From contig CAMEIX010000022.1 in NCBI GenBank assembly GCA_945919075.1, positions 1 to 55,773 on the forward strand: DNA of 55,773 nucleotides. The letters run 5' to 3'. Both the position numbers and the translations under genes were made by a program. The notes below the pieces were generated by a model. That model had not been told where the DNA came from. It did not search any database and saw nothing but the letters and a program-made list of their open reading frames with translations. Shown piece after piece: positions 16,756 to 23,862 of the stretch; within the stretch, counting starts at the first letter, position 1, and every line of letters starts with the position of its first letter. Origin of the DNA: an uncultured Lachnospiraceae bacterium. GTDB lineage: Bacteria; Bacillota; Clostridia; Lachnospirales; Lachnospiraceae.

Positions 16756-18771
16756 TCAACTTTCTACAATAAGTTCCTTGTCCTTTGTCACGGTCAACAG
16801 AATAAGCTGCGTATCAACTTTCGGCAGATACTCGTCATTTATACTCTCTGCGCCGTCAAGGAAAATTGGAACCTGCATACCGAAGAACTTCTGAAAACTG
16901 TTGCAAATATCCAACTTGGCTTCAATCTCCCTGCCAGTGTTCGTGGAATCTCCAAATCTCTTGCCGTCAATCGTTGGAATACATACCTCTTTGTATTCGC
17001 CGTTTTTCTGATAGTCAAATAACAGCCACTTCACGATTCCAAAGTGATTATTGATTTCCTCGACAAGCAACTCATTCTTTTTCTTGCTGACAAGTGACAG
17101 CTGATAAAGAATCTTCTCTGCATCTGCCTTCGCCTGCTCGTAATTACGCTGTTTTTCTTGCAACTCTGAAATCTGTTCATCAATGCGGACATTGTTTGTC
17201 TGCTGTGCAATTTTCTCTTTGACGGAATCCAACTCTGCAAACAGTTCCTTTTTTTCTTCCTTAAACTGCGCCATCAGTTCATCATGTCCAATTGAATCAG
17301 CCTTAGCGATTTCTGCAATCACTTCATCATGTCTTGCTTTCAGCTTCACATATTCCTCATTCTGCGAATAATCCGCTTCTGGCGGAAGTTCCTCTAACTG
17401 CTTGGAAAGTTCATTCTGCTTGGCAAATGCTTCCTGCTCCTGCTTTTTCAATGTTTCGATTTCTGCCTGCAATTTTGCATTATCATCAGTCAACTTAACA
17501 ATTAAATCTCTCTGTTCAAATCCGGCATCACTTATTCTTTTCAAATCAGAAGCATGACTGGTTGCAAATCTTTCTTTAGCATCTGCCAATCTCTGTTCAG
17601 AATCATTCTTAGCTTTTGCCTTTCTCACTTCGAAATCAGCCTTAATCTGCTCGATTTTATCCGCAGGGAGAGTTTGTCCGCACGACTTGCAAATGGTGCT
17701 GTTTTCGTCAAACTGCCATTCTTCCTCTCGGAACAAATAAGGCGTTTCATCAAAGGATTTCGCCTTTTCAGCGTTGTACTCTGCCCCAAGTTCGGAACGT
17801 CTCTTCTCTGCAGTTACGATAGCAGACTTATTTATCTCAATCTGGCTATTATTGGCAGAAATCTTATTATGCGCGTCAGTGAATGCTTGTGATGCCTCAT
17901 ACTTTGCATTATCAAGTTCTCTGCGCTTATTTGACAGCTCACGGTTCATGGTCTGCATGATTCCGGACATATCGAACTGCAGATGCATTTCCTCTGACTG
18001 TAAATCAGATACGGCACTTCCAGCATCTTTAATCTTGGCATCAATTTCAGAAATACGACGTTCCAAATCAGCCTTGGCCAGCTCATGCTCTGCAACATCA
18101 ATATCAACCTTTGCCTTTTCCAGACCGACAATCTGATTCGGAATGGCATCGACCTGCTCCATGGCTTTCTTCTTGGATGCTTTCTGCATAGCTTCGATTT
18201 CTTCATATTTATAATCAACAAGCAGCTTCGCCACATCTGCAGTATCAGCACTCATAACGGCAATGTCGTAATCCGTCTTTTCGCTTGCCATTTTGAAAAG
18301 AACCTTGCGCATATCTGCTGTTTTCTGCCCGGTAAACACGTTTGGATGACTACACACAAGGAAGTTATCAAAGTTAAGCCCCATATCTTCCAGATAAGAC
18401 TTGAAATCACGCTCTGTTTTCGGTACTTCATTGATCGTGTATGTATTGGTCAATGTCACCTTACTGATCCCCTTATCATTCGGTTTGGAAACGCTGCGCT
18501 TCTGCATCTTGGAAATGGTTACTTCCTTGCCATCAATATCCAAAACCGCTGTCACTGTCGGAATGCATTCCTCTATATCATCCGGGCGGATGTTCGGATT
18601 GCTGTTCAACTCGTAGTTCTTATCAGACAGTAGCCAGAACCAAGCAGTTGCTATAGTTGTCTTTCCAAGCCTGTTCATGCCTAAAATTCTGGTTAAAAAA
18701 CCAAAGGAATATGTTTTATCCTTAACACCCTTGAAATTCTCCAAATGGAGCGATTTTAATTTAATCTGCAT
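16756..18771 (-). CDS. Rad50/SbcC-like AAA ATPase with zinc hook
   Basis: 671 residues from the ATG at 18771 behind TTGGAGGTATAAG. The N-terminus MQIKLKSLHLENFKGVK leads to Walker A GMNRLGKTT near 31-39. A long coiled coil (about 190-560) is interrupted near 335 by a CKSCGQ zinc-hook motif, and the C-terminal ATPase part ends with VPIFLDGAESIN (Walker B-like) near 635. Such SMC-family phage ATPases cooperate with nucleases and annealases in DNA end processing. No SbcD-like nuclease follows, so its nuclease partner may be the ERCC4 protein or a host enzyme. Confidence 0.85.
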   Translation of the reverse strand: MQIKLKSLHLENFKGVKDKTYSFGFLTRILGMNRLGKTTIATAWFWLLSDKNYELNSNPNIRPDDIEECIPTVTAVLDIDGKEVTISKMQKRSVSKPNDKGISKVTLTNTYTINEVPKTERDFKSYLEDMGLNFDNFLVCSHPNVFTGQKTADMRKVLFKMASEKTDYDIAVMSADTADVAKLLVDYKYEEIEAMQKASKKKAMEQVDAIPNQIVGLEKAKVDIDVAEHELAKADLERRISEIDAKIKDAGSAVSDLQSEEMHLQFDMSGIMQTMNRELSNKRRELDNAKYEASQAFTDAHNKISANNSQIEINKSAIVTAEKRRSELGAEYNAEKAKSFDETPYLFREEEWQFDENSTICKSCGQTLPADKIEQIKADFEVRKAKAKNDSEQRLADAKERFATSHASDLKRISDAGFEQRDLIVKLTDDNAKLQAEIETLKKQEQEAFAKQNELSKQLEELPPEADYSQNEEYVKLKARHDEVIAEIAKADSIGHDELMAQFKEEKKELFAELDSVKEKIAQQTNNVRIDEQISELQEKQRNYEQAKADAEKILYQLSLVSKKKNELLVEEINNHFGIVKWLLFDYQKNGEYKEVCIPTIDGKRFGDSTNTGREIEAKLDICNSFQKFFGMQVPIFLDGAESINDEYLPKVDTQLILLTVTKDKELIVES

Positions 18772-18772
18772 C

Positions 18773-18949
18773 TTATACCTCCAACACCATTTGCTCACAA
18801 TCGGCATTTAAAAGCCTTGCAACCTCAGACCGCCGATTTTCTTCCTGCTCCTGCTCAATAGCGCATTCCTTGCACATATCTTTTGCAAAATCGTACTCAT
18901 TGTTATCAACAGTACCTCCGCAAACGCAACAATAATTTCCATATGCCAT
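18773..18949 (-). CDS. small zinc-ribbon protein, 58 aa
   Basis: A short gene ending just before the Rad50-like start. From the ATG at 18949 (behind GGAGGAATAGGT) it reads MAYGNYCCVCGG, then a CKECA pair after about 20 residues, giving CxxC...CxxC as in zinc ribbons, and an acidic helix (EQEQEENRRSEVARLL). Its stop overlaps the ribosome site of the Rad50-like gene. A small zinc protein paired with an SMC-like ATPase is a plausible accessory factor, but this is inference. Confidence 0.65.
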   Translation of the reverse strand: MAYGNYCCVCGGTVDNNEYDFAKDMCKECAIEQEQEENRRSEVARLLNADCEQMVLEV

Positions 18950-18951
18950 AC

Positions 18952-19257
18952 CTATTCCTCCTGCGTTAGTCGCAAATACAGAACATGAAGAAGATTACCG
19001 TTCGTTGTGTGATTCCTTGTTAAATAATGATCTATGTAACCAGATACACCATCTTTTAGTACAACGCCAAAAGCATGCCGAATCGCTCTTTCAACGCAAG
19101 AAGATGTTGTATTGTTCTTTTGAGCAACTAAGGCATATATTGTTGTGACACTGTAATCCGGATTAAATAGACACATGGCATCCACAATATACTGAAATCC
19201 TTTAATGTCCGCAGGCATACCTATCTTAATAAGTGCATTTATTGCTTTATTCTTCAT
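18952..19257 (-). CDS. Spo0A C-terminal-like DNA-binding protein
   Basis: About 101 residues from the ATG at 19257, one of three consecutive ATGs after GGAGGTGC. The sequence NALIKIGMPADIKGFQYIVD, then SVTTIYALVAQKNNTTSSCV and ERAIRHAFGVV follows the Spo0A effector domain (helix, 'iGvPahikGy.ylr.ai', 'l.y..vAkkyntT.s.VERAIRHaie'). No receiver domain is present. Spo0A binds promoters of sporulation genes; a phage version could bind host Spo0A boxes or phage sites. Its start region overlaps the stop of the upstream OB-fold gene. Confidence 0.75.
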   Translation of the reverse strand: MKNKAINALIKIGMPADIKGFQYIVDAMCLFNPDYSVTTIYALVAQKNNTTSSCVERAIRHAFGVVLKDGVSGYIDHYLTRNHTTNGNLLHVLYLRLTQEE

Positions 19258-19879
19258 CATCATGCACCTCCAGTTTGCTTGCGGATACTTCATATGCAAC
19301 TCTCTTTTCTGACTGCTGCTCATCAATTTTTTTCATATATTCACGGCTCTGGATACGTCCCCAGATTCTGCATTTTTCGCCCACATTAAGACGACTGGCA
19401 TATATAGCATTTCTTCCCCAGCAGATGCAGGGAATGTAATCTGATTTTCCGTAAGGCCGGTTCACTGCCAACAACAGATCTGCAATCTCTCTTCCGAACG
19501 GTGTTTTTCTGTAGGACGGTTTCTTACAAATGTATCCATCCAAATAAATGCTATTCGATTCGCGGCAAACTACTATTTGATCTACAAACTCAATTTCTAT
19601 TGCAAATACATACAACAGTAATCTGTTTTTCGAATCTTCATGACAATTGAACGAACGGAACTGTCCAGTTACATTAACCTGTGCACCTGTACAATTCTCT
19701 CTTATTTCAAATAGCCTGTCTGACACCATTACAGGAATGATGTCAAAATTATTGCTTAATCGGTCCACCTTAATATCAGCAATATAAAATCCTTCTCCAA
19801 AGGTTTCGTGGCTAAAACGAAATCCGCTTATAATTTCTCCACTGATAGTTACCTGATTGTTTTCCACAATTCTACTCAT
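19247..19879 (-). CDS. protein with two tandem SSB-like OB folds
   Basis: 210 residues with two OB-fold halves: residues 7-100 (NQVTISGEIISGFRFSHE ... GAQVNVTGQFRSFN) and 105-200 (NSIYLDGYICKKPSYRKTPF ... NVGEKCRIWGRIQSREY). Each half has the 'v.l.G.i...p' strand and the 'vG....v.Gri.sre' strand of single-stranded DNA-binding proteins. The phage therefore has a classical ssb (12096-12527) and this duplicated one. It probably binds ssDNA during recombination. The start overlaps the upstream stop as ATGA. Confidence 0.75.
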   Translation of the reverse strand: MSRIVENNQVTISGEIISGFRFSHETFGEGFYIADIKVDRLSNNFDIIPVMVSDRLFEIRENCTGAQVNVTGQFRSFNCHEDSKNRLLLYVFAIEIEFVDQIVVCRESNSIYLDGYICKKPSYRKTPFGREIADLLLAVNRPYGKSDYIPCICWGRNAIYASRLNVGEKCRIWGRIQSREYMKKIDEQQSEKRVAYEVSASKLEVHDDEE

Positions 19880-20157
19880 TGAATTCTCTCTTTCTCCGTG
19901 GTATAATCACGGTGTAGTTTTTTTGGATTGTCCTGCATTGCTTTGGTCGGCGGCAGGACTTTTCTTTTTCTAAGTTTCTCAATAGATTTCTTCATTCTCT
20001 GTACACGAATCAATTTTTCCTCAAATTGCTCCACATACAACACAATGAATAAATATGGCTCTGACATACATAAAAGCCACCAATTGTTTAGCAATAGTGA
20101 TGTAATGATAGCCAAAAGGACCGAAATCACTATGTCTCTTGCAAATATCCTGTACAC
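19876..20157 (-). CDS. small membrane protein with basic tail, 93 aa
   Basis: A GTG start at 20157 behind AAGGGGATTTGA. An N-terminal hydrophobic stretch (IVISVLLAIITSLLLNN, then PYLFIVLYV) forms one or two membrane helices, followed by a strongly basic C-terminal half (MKKSIEKLRKRKVLPP). I do not recognise it. It is the second gene of the early operon after the Cro-like regulator. Confidence 0.6.
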   Translation of the reverse strand: MYRIFARDIVISVLLAIITSLLLNNWWLLCMSEPYLFIVLYVEQFEEKLIRVQRMKKSIEKLRKRKVLPPTKAMQDNPKKLHRDYTTEKERIQ

Positions 20158-20206
20158 TCAAATCCCCTTTCTTTTTCTGTATTTAGTTTCCTATGTACAT
20201 ATCTGA

Positions 20207-20395
20207 TTATTCCAAAAAATACTCAATCGTCACTCCAAAATAATCAGCTATTTTTTTTAACTTGTCAGCCTTAGGATTGCTCTTCCCAGATTTCCAGTCA
20301 GAAAATACTGCAGGAGCAAGTTCCAAATCTTTCGCAACGCGATATGCGGTAATTCCTCTTGCTTTCACAAGCTGATCAAATTTCTGATAACCCAA
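20207..20395 (-). CDS. XRE-family regulator, Cro-like
   Basis: 62 residues from a TTG start at 20395 behind GAGAGGAGATAT. A single helix-turn-helix domain: KFDQLVKARGITAYRVAKDL, then APAVFSDWKSGKSNPKADKL and the usual end KKIADYFGVTIEYFLE. As first gene of the leftward early operon, facing the repressor side, it is in the position of a Cro/early regulator. It probably binds operators in the 20.4-20.9 kb region. Confidence 0.85.
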   Translation of the reverse strand: MGYQKFDQLVKARGITAYRVAKDLELAPAVFSDWKSGKSNPKADKLKKIADYFGVTIEYFLE

Positions 20396-20410
20396 ATATC
20401 TCCTCTCCTT

Positions 20411-20439
20411 TCCTTGAAAATATTTAGGATATTCTATAT
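20411..20439 (+). promoter_or_regulatory. sigma-70 promoter with operator in the spacer
   Basis: TTGAAA at 20411-20416 and TATAAT at 20434-20439 are separated by exactly 17 bases, a near-consensus housekeeping promoter reading toward the 20485 gene. The spacer contains TTAGGATATTCT (20421-20432), which recurs inverted at 20726-20737. Confidence 0.8.
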
Positions 20440-20484
20440 AATTGTGTCGTAACTAAAAAATTCTTTATTGTGAAAGGAGTTATT

Positions 20485-20673
20485 ATGTTAGTGTCTGGTT
20501 ATTGCCCTGCACAGCAGAGCGATTACACTATCAGCGTCTCATACATAGACGTGTCTAATTTAGATAAGAGGCAATTTGTAAAAGGTACTTTCCGTTGTGA
20601 ACATAATTTGTTTGGCGACAAATGCAACGGAAATGACTGTCCTATTTACAAATCTGCTCCAAAGCACAAATGA
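20485..20673 (+). CDS. small Cys-containing protein, 62 aa, plus strand
   Basis: The ATG at 20485 follows AAAGGAG by five bases; an earlier in-frame ATG at 20470 lacks a ribosome site. Product MLVSGYCPAQQSDYTISVSY..., then CEHNLFGDKCNGNDCPIYK, four cysteines that could hold a metal. It is one of the two plus-strand genes in the switch region, has its own consensus promoter upstream and a strong terminator downstream, and so forms a complete transcription unit likely on in the lysogen. I have a sense this is a recurring small protein of gut Clostridia but do not know its role. Confidence 0.7.
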   Translation: MLVSGYCPAQQSDYTISVSYIDVSNLDKRQFVKGTFRCEHNLFGDKCNGNDCPIYKSAPKHK

Positions 20674-20697
20674 TAAAGAATTAAGTTACACTGGATT

Positions 20698-20723
20698 GAG
20701 CCGTTACAGCGGCTCTTTCTTTT
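20698..20723 (+). terminator. intrinsic terminator
   Basis: GAGCCG-TTACAG-CGGCTC followed by TTTCTTTT, directly after the 20485 gene. Confidence 0.88.
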
Positions 20724-20744
20724 ACAGAATATCCTAACTTTCTA

Positions 20745-20773
20745 TTGCAATTATTAAGGAAATCCGTTATAAT
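20745..20773 (+). promoter_or_regulatory. repressor promoter
   Basis: TTGCAA at 20745-20750, 17-base spacer, TATAAT at 20768-20773, reading toward the CI-like gene at 20926. The spacer contains TTAAGGAAA, the inverse of the TTTCCTTAA repeat found downstream, suggesting autoregulation by the repressor. Confidence 0.75.
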
Positions 20774-20906
20774 TTACTTGTCTAATAAATTAAAGAAACG
20801 AAAAATATTGGTTTTCCATTCCTTTTGTTAAGGTTTTCCTTAATCTAAGGTTAGTTTATTATACTTTTCTTTAATTGTCAAGTATATTTTTATGGTTTTC
20901 CTTAAT
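20754..20906. repeat. GGTTTTCCTTAAT operator repeats
   Basis: Exact copies of GGTTTTCCTTAAT at 20832-20844 and 20894-20906, a near copy GGTTTTCCATT at 20810-20820 and an inverted partial copy TTAAGGAAA at 20754-20762. All four lie between the repressor promoter and its start codon or inside the promoter, as expected for repressor operators. Spacing between the two exact copies is 62 bases, close to six helical turns. Confidence 0.65.
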
Positions 20907-20925
20907 ATTTTTCAGAAAGGATTTT

Positions 20926-21243
20926 ATGTATTCTATATATCAAAAATTGCTGGATGAAAAAGGGCTTAAAAACGCAGATGTTGCACGCGCAACAGGAATA
21001 TCTAACATGACATTATCTGATTGGAAAAATGGGAAAAGCACACCGAAACAAGATAAGCTTATGAAGATCGCAGAATTTTTAGATGTGAACCTTGAATATC
21101 TCATGACTGGAAAAGAAATACCAAATGCATCATTGACAGATGATTTCACTATGCTGATTGAATTTTATAACTCTTCAAACAAAGACGGTCAAACGAGAAT
21201 AATGGAATATGCAAAAATGATTGCAAAGGAATATAAAAAATAG
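20926..21243 (+). CDS. XRE-family repressor, CI-like
   Basis: 105 residues from the ATG at 20926 behind AGAAAGGATTTT; the longer frame from 20875 runs through the operator region and was rejected. N-terminal HTH: YQKLLDEKGLKNADVARATG, then SNMTLSDWKNGKSTPKQDKL and MKIAEFLDVNLEYLMTG. A short C-terminal segment (about 70-105) ends AKMIAKEYKK and lacks a LexA-like protease domain, so induction is not by simple RecA-triggered self-cleavage. It is the probable lysogeny repressor. Confidence 0.85.
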   Translation: MYSIYQKLLDEKGLKNADVARATGISNMTLSDWKNGKSTPKQDKLMKIAEFLDVNLEYLMTGKEIPNASLTDDFTMLIEFYNSSNKDGQTRIMEYAKMIAKEYKK

Positions 21244-21268
21244 AAGTGGCATCACAGCCACTTTTTTA
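21244..21268. terminator. intrinsic terminator after the repressor gene
   Basis: AAGTGGC-ATCACA-GCCACTT followed by a T run on the plus strand, immediately after the repressor stop codon. It also overlaps the end of the convergent small gene. Confidence 0.85.
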
Positions 21269-21398
21269 TTGCAGATTTTATAAAACTACATAGAAATTTT
21301 AGAAATTCATTGTTTTCAATTTTATTTACCATATCAAAAATAATAACCTTATACTCCTCATTCGTCATTTCCAATACATCATCTTCTCTTTCGTCCAT
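21252..21398 (-). CDS. small phage protein, 48 aa
   Basis: The start at 21398 (MDEREDDVLEMTNEEYKVII) follows GAAAGGGTGGTAGCA; the longer frame from 21494 has no ribosome site. An acidic N-terminus is followed by a helical, hydrophobic C-terminal stretch (FLKFLCSFIKSAIKKWL) that could associate with membrane or protein. It converges on the repressor gene and ends inside the shared terminator. Unknown family; small proteins of this kind are common beside XRE regulators. Confidence 0.5.
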   Translation of the reverse strand: MDEREDDVLEMTNEEYKVIIFDMVNKIENNEFLKFLCSFIKSAIKKWL

Positions 21399-21495
21399 TG
21401 CTACCACCCTTTCTTTTTTGCAAAGCATATAAAAATAAGCGAAAATTTTACCCTTATAATATATAAATGTCTTAAACTCATTAATATGTAACATT

Positions 21496-21527
21496 TTGTC
21501 CCTGTATTTAGGGACAATTTAGTTTTT
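21496..21527. terminator. intrinsic terminator
   Basis: TTGTCCC-TGTATTTA-GGGACAA, followed by TTTAGTTTTT on the plus strand; it lies just after the stop of the 21519 minus-strand gene, for which it is followed by A/T-rich DNA but a weaker U run. Confidence 0.6.
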
Positions 21528-21740
21528 ATGGATTATTTTATAGGTATATAGAGCTCTCGTTGGAACCCCAAGATGTATGGCTATAAGACATAATATATAA
21601 ATAGATGGGTTATAATGATTGTTTTCCAAATCAGATAGATATGTTTTGCTGATGCCTGTCATTTCAGACAATTTCCTTATTGATATTCCCTTTTTCATGC
21701 GTACTTCTTTAATAGTGATTTTCACGACTACATCCATCAT
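21519..21740 (-). CDS. XRE-family HTH protein, 73 aa
   Basis: Start at the ATG at 21740 behind AAAAGGAGATTTCTAT. A single HTH: VKITIKEVRMKKGISIRKLS, then EMTGISKTYLSDLENNHYNP and SIYILCLIAIHLGVPTRALY. This is the third XRE regulator in 1.6 kb. It is transcribed on the minus strand between the repressor and the lysis genes. It may control late or lysis functions, but nothing in the sequence shows which promoter it binds. Confidence 0.75.
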   Translation of the reverse strand: MMDVVVKITIKEVRMKKGISIRKLSEMTGISKTYLSDLENNHYNPSIYILCLIAIHLGVPTRALYTYKIIHKN

Positions 21741-21802
21741 ATAGAAATCTCCTTTTCCTATATAATGCGTCAAAATAAGGTGGTTTATTATAAATTTAAA
21801 AT

Positions 21803-21835
21803 AAAAAAAGCCCCCGAGTTTTTTCACACGAGGGC
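21803..21835 (-). terminator. terminator of the late/lysis operon
   Basis: On the minus strand GCCCTCG-loop-CGGGGGC followed by seven T, 12 bases after the endolysin stop. This marks the end of the long late transcript. Confidence 0.85.
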
Positions 21836-21847
21836 CGCAAAAATTGA

Positions 21848-22729
21848 TTATTTAATTCCGAGAAGTGATTTCCACATTTTTCCTCTGCCCGTAATCTCTC
21901 CGTCCGGCTTCGGATACAATAACTTCACATCCTGATACTTGTTGACTGCATCCGTGAATAGTCTTCCTGCTACTTTGTCTACATTTCCTGCATAATATCC
22001 GAGATTCTTAAAAAGTTTCTGCAAAGGCATTACAACAAAGTGCGTTCTATTCTTCTTTGCAGACACCGTAATTGTCTTACTCAAAGTCTCTGTTCCAGGC
22101 TTTCCGTCCGGAGTTGCACCGGTGCAAAACTGTACCTCTCGCACGAAATCTTCCTGCCGGTATTCTCCGTCTTTGACAATGCCGTTACGCTTAATTTCTT
22201 CCGGTACCTCAACCCCCCAGTAATACTTGACCTGACTCTTGAACAATTCCCACGTATTCTTTGCTCTGTTTGCCTTTGTGCTGGCCGGGTCGTTGATATA
22301 TACATAACCGTCCTCGTAGCCGTATGCCACAACATAGTGGCCTGAGATTGTCCAGTTACCTTTTCCCATGCAGGCTATAATCCAGTTTCCTTTCAGAAGT
22401 TCTTTCAAAGCCTGACTATGTACACTGCTATAAGGTTTTCCATAAACATTGGATATATTGAGACGGCGCACCGTTACACCATATTCTTTTGCGCACGGAA
22501 CAAAGAAACTGTAGCTGGTACCGCTATTCTTTACCTTGTAGTTATGGTACCGCGCCCATGCCGCCAGAGTAACAGGGTCTATGTACGTGCTTACAATTGC
22601 CGCCAAAACGTCCGCAAGAGATGTGGGGCCACATCCGGCACTCTTAATTGTACTCTTCTCGCCATCCACTGCATATGGAAGGCCTCCCCATATTTTATCA
22701 TTCTGCTTATAATCTACAGGTTTGACCAT
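21848..22729 (-). CDS. endolysin: C39-like cysteine peptidase plus C-terminal domain
   Basis: 293 residues behind CGGAGGTATGCATT. The N-terminal catalytic domain has C33 in SAGCGPTSLADVLAA, H131 in GHYVVAYGYEDG and D147 in YINDPAS, the Cys-His-Asp triad of the C39-like/papain fold used to cut peptidoglycan stem peptides. The C-terminal part (about 195-293, QFCTGATPDGKPGTETLSKT ... AVNKYQDVKLLYPKPDGEIT) resembles a peptidoglycan-binding repeat domain. No signal peptide, consistent with holin-dependent release. It is the last gene of the late region, followed by a strong terminator. Confidence 0.88.
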   Translation of the reverse strand: MVKPVDYKQNDKIWGGLPYAVDGEKSTIKSAGCGPTSLADVLAAIVSTYIDPVTLAAWARYHNYKVKNSGTSYSFFVPCAKEYGVTVRRLNISNVYGKPYSSVHSQALKELLKGNWIIACMGKGNWTISGHYVVAYGYEDGYVYINDPASTKANRAKNTWELFKSQVKYYWGVEVPEEIKRNGIVKDGEYRQEDFVREVQFCTGATPDGKPGTETLSKTITVSAKKNRTHFVVMPLQKLFKNLGYYAGNVDKVAGRLFTDAVNKYQDVKLLYPKPDGEITGRGKMWKSLLGIK

Positions 22730-22746
22730 AATGCATACCTCCGTTT

Positions 22747-23076
22747 TTACTGCTTCAGATGATTATTTATCTTTCCGTCATCAAGCAAATCCTTTACTGC
22801 GTCAAACCATGCCTGCACAACCTTATACAAAAATTCCTCTGTGATAAAAATCTGTAACCATTCAGGTAGCAATCCCCTTGCTTTATGGATAACCCATTTC
22901 ATCTTCTGTTTTCCGGAGCCGGTCTCAACATACCTGTGTTCCGCTTTGAGGAACAACTGATATACATCTCCTCTGATGTCATCCAATGTCTTGTTCCTCA
23001 GATAGATGTAGGTGCATGATGCAATTGCCACAACTGCAAATACAATGATAAAAATTGTTACAATAGTACTTGTCAT
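22747..23076 (-). CDS. phage holin-like protein, one TM
   Basis: 109 residues behind AGGAGGATTAATATT. One N-terminal membrane helix (TIVTIFIIVFAVVAIASCTY) followed by an amphipathic soluble part (DDIRGDVYQLFLKAEHRYVE, KMKWVIHKARGLLPEWLQIF). This layout matches phage holins of the LLH/phiLC3 neighbourhood in Clostridia, encoded next to the endolysin. It would form membrane lesions to release endolysin. A second small membrane protein lies directly upstream. Confidence 0.75.
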   Translation of the reverse strand: MTSTIVTIFIIVFAVVAIASCTYIYLRNKTLDDIRGDVYQLFLKAEHRYVETGSGKQKMKWVIHKARGLLPEWLQIFITEEFLYKVVQAWFDAVKDLLDDGKINNHLKQ

Positions 23077-23080
23077 AATA

Positions 23081-23386
23081 TTAATCCTCCTTTTTCTGTG
23101 GTGGCTCTGTTGGTAGAGCCATTAATGCGTTATATAAATTTGTTCCAACACCGTTACCCTTCAGTGCATGATACTGCTGGTATTCATCTTCCAGTGACTG
23201 TTTGACATACACAGGGCAGTATCCTAAATCATCATGATACTTGTTGTAGAGCCGAATCAAATCAGCCCTTAGCAGCGCCCTGATTCCCTTCCTTGTTGCC
23301 AGAATCTGTCGGTACATATATGCAATCGCCGTTATCAGTGCTGTCAGAATCTGCCAATTTTCCGAGATAAACTCAACCATAGGCAT
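23081..23386 (-). CDS. small membrane protein of the lysis cassette (holin-like)
   Basis: The ATG at 23386 (MPMVEFISENWQILTALITA) follows AAAGGAGGATTG. One membrane helix at residues 8-25, then a basic stretch (RQILATRKGIRALLRADLIR) and a soluble tail ending in ALPTEPPQKKED. Proteins of this 'fi.eNWq.i...l.ai.y..rq....kkGir.LLRa..i..y..y...g' type are encoded beside holins in Firmicutes phages and may be a holin partner. It follows a terminator at 23412-23440. Confidence 0.75.
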   Translation of the reverse strand: MPMVEFISENWQILTALITAIAYMYRQILATRKGIRALLRADLIRLYNKYHDDLGYCPVYVKQSLEDEYQQYHALKGNGVGTNLYNALMALPTEPPQKKED

Positions 23387-23411
23387 CAATCCTCCTTTCT
23401 TTTTCTGCATG

Positions 23412-23440
23412 AAAAAAGCAGGCTTTTATTCCTGCTTTAT
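23412..23440 (-). terminator. intrinsic terminator between tail and lysis genes
   Basis: On the minus strand AAAGCAGG-AATAAAAG-CCTGCTTT followed by TTTTC, between the last tail gene and the lysis cassette. Confidence 0.8.
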
Positions 23441-23469
23441 AAGGCATCCCTTGTGTGATATATGATTAT

Positions 23470-23850
23470 TTATATTGAAACCGCCATTTCTAAAATTCCA
23501 GTCGCCATATGGTTTGACGATGTATTGCTATCTGCGGTAAACTTTGCCGTGGCTTTTATCACATCGCCTTCATTGACTTTCACTGAATACATAACGTTTT
23601 CTTCCATTCCGATTTCTTCATCATTTACAAGAATGGAAAAATCCGATATGTTCATAGAACCATATGTTGTTTTTTTATCTGTTTTCGCAACAATAAATGC
23701 TGTTCCATTTTTCAAAACCTCATACTCAACTATTGCAGTCACCTTTCTTCCTGCAACATCACCGCCTCCGTACCATCCAACTACTTTTGATATGATACTT
23801 GAACTTTTAATTCCCGTACCAATCGGTATTGCTCTTTCTACTAAATCCAT
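23470..23850 (-). CDS. phage tail-region protein, 126 aa
   Basis: Start at the ATG at 23850 (MDLVERAIPIGTGIKSSSII) behind AAGGGGTGAACAGT. A Gly-rich N-terminus with a WYGGGDVAG segment is followed by a beta-rich domain (KVTAIVEYEVLKNGTAFIVA; VMYSVKVNEGDVIKATAKFT). The pattern is that of a small structural adhesin or tail-tip accessory. No family recognised. It is the last gene of the tail operon before the terminator. Confidence 0.6.
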   Translation of the reverse strand: MDLVERAIPIGTGIKSSSIISKVVGWYGGGDVAGRKVTAIVEYEVLKNGTAFIVAKTDKKTTYGSMNISDFSILVNDEEIGMEENVMYSVKVNEGDVIKATAKFTADSNTSSNHMATGILEMAVSI

Positions 23851-23862
23851 ACTGTTCACCCC

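Larger units (their letters stand above)
20421..20737. repeat. 12-bp operator-like inverted pair
   Basis: TTAGGATATTCT occurs at 20421-20432 and its exact reverse complement AGAATATCCTAA at 20726-20737, flanking the 20485 gene and its terminator. Location inside a promoter spacer makes an operator the likeliest reading; the binding protein is probably one of the nearby XRE regulators. Confidence 0.6.
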
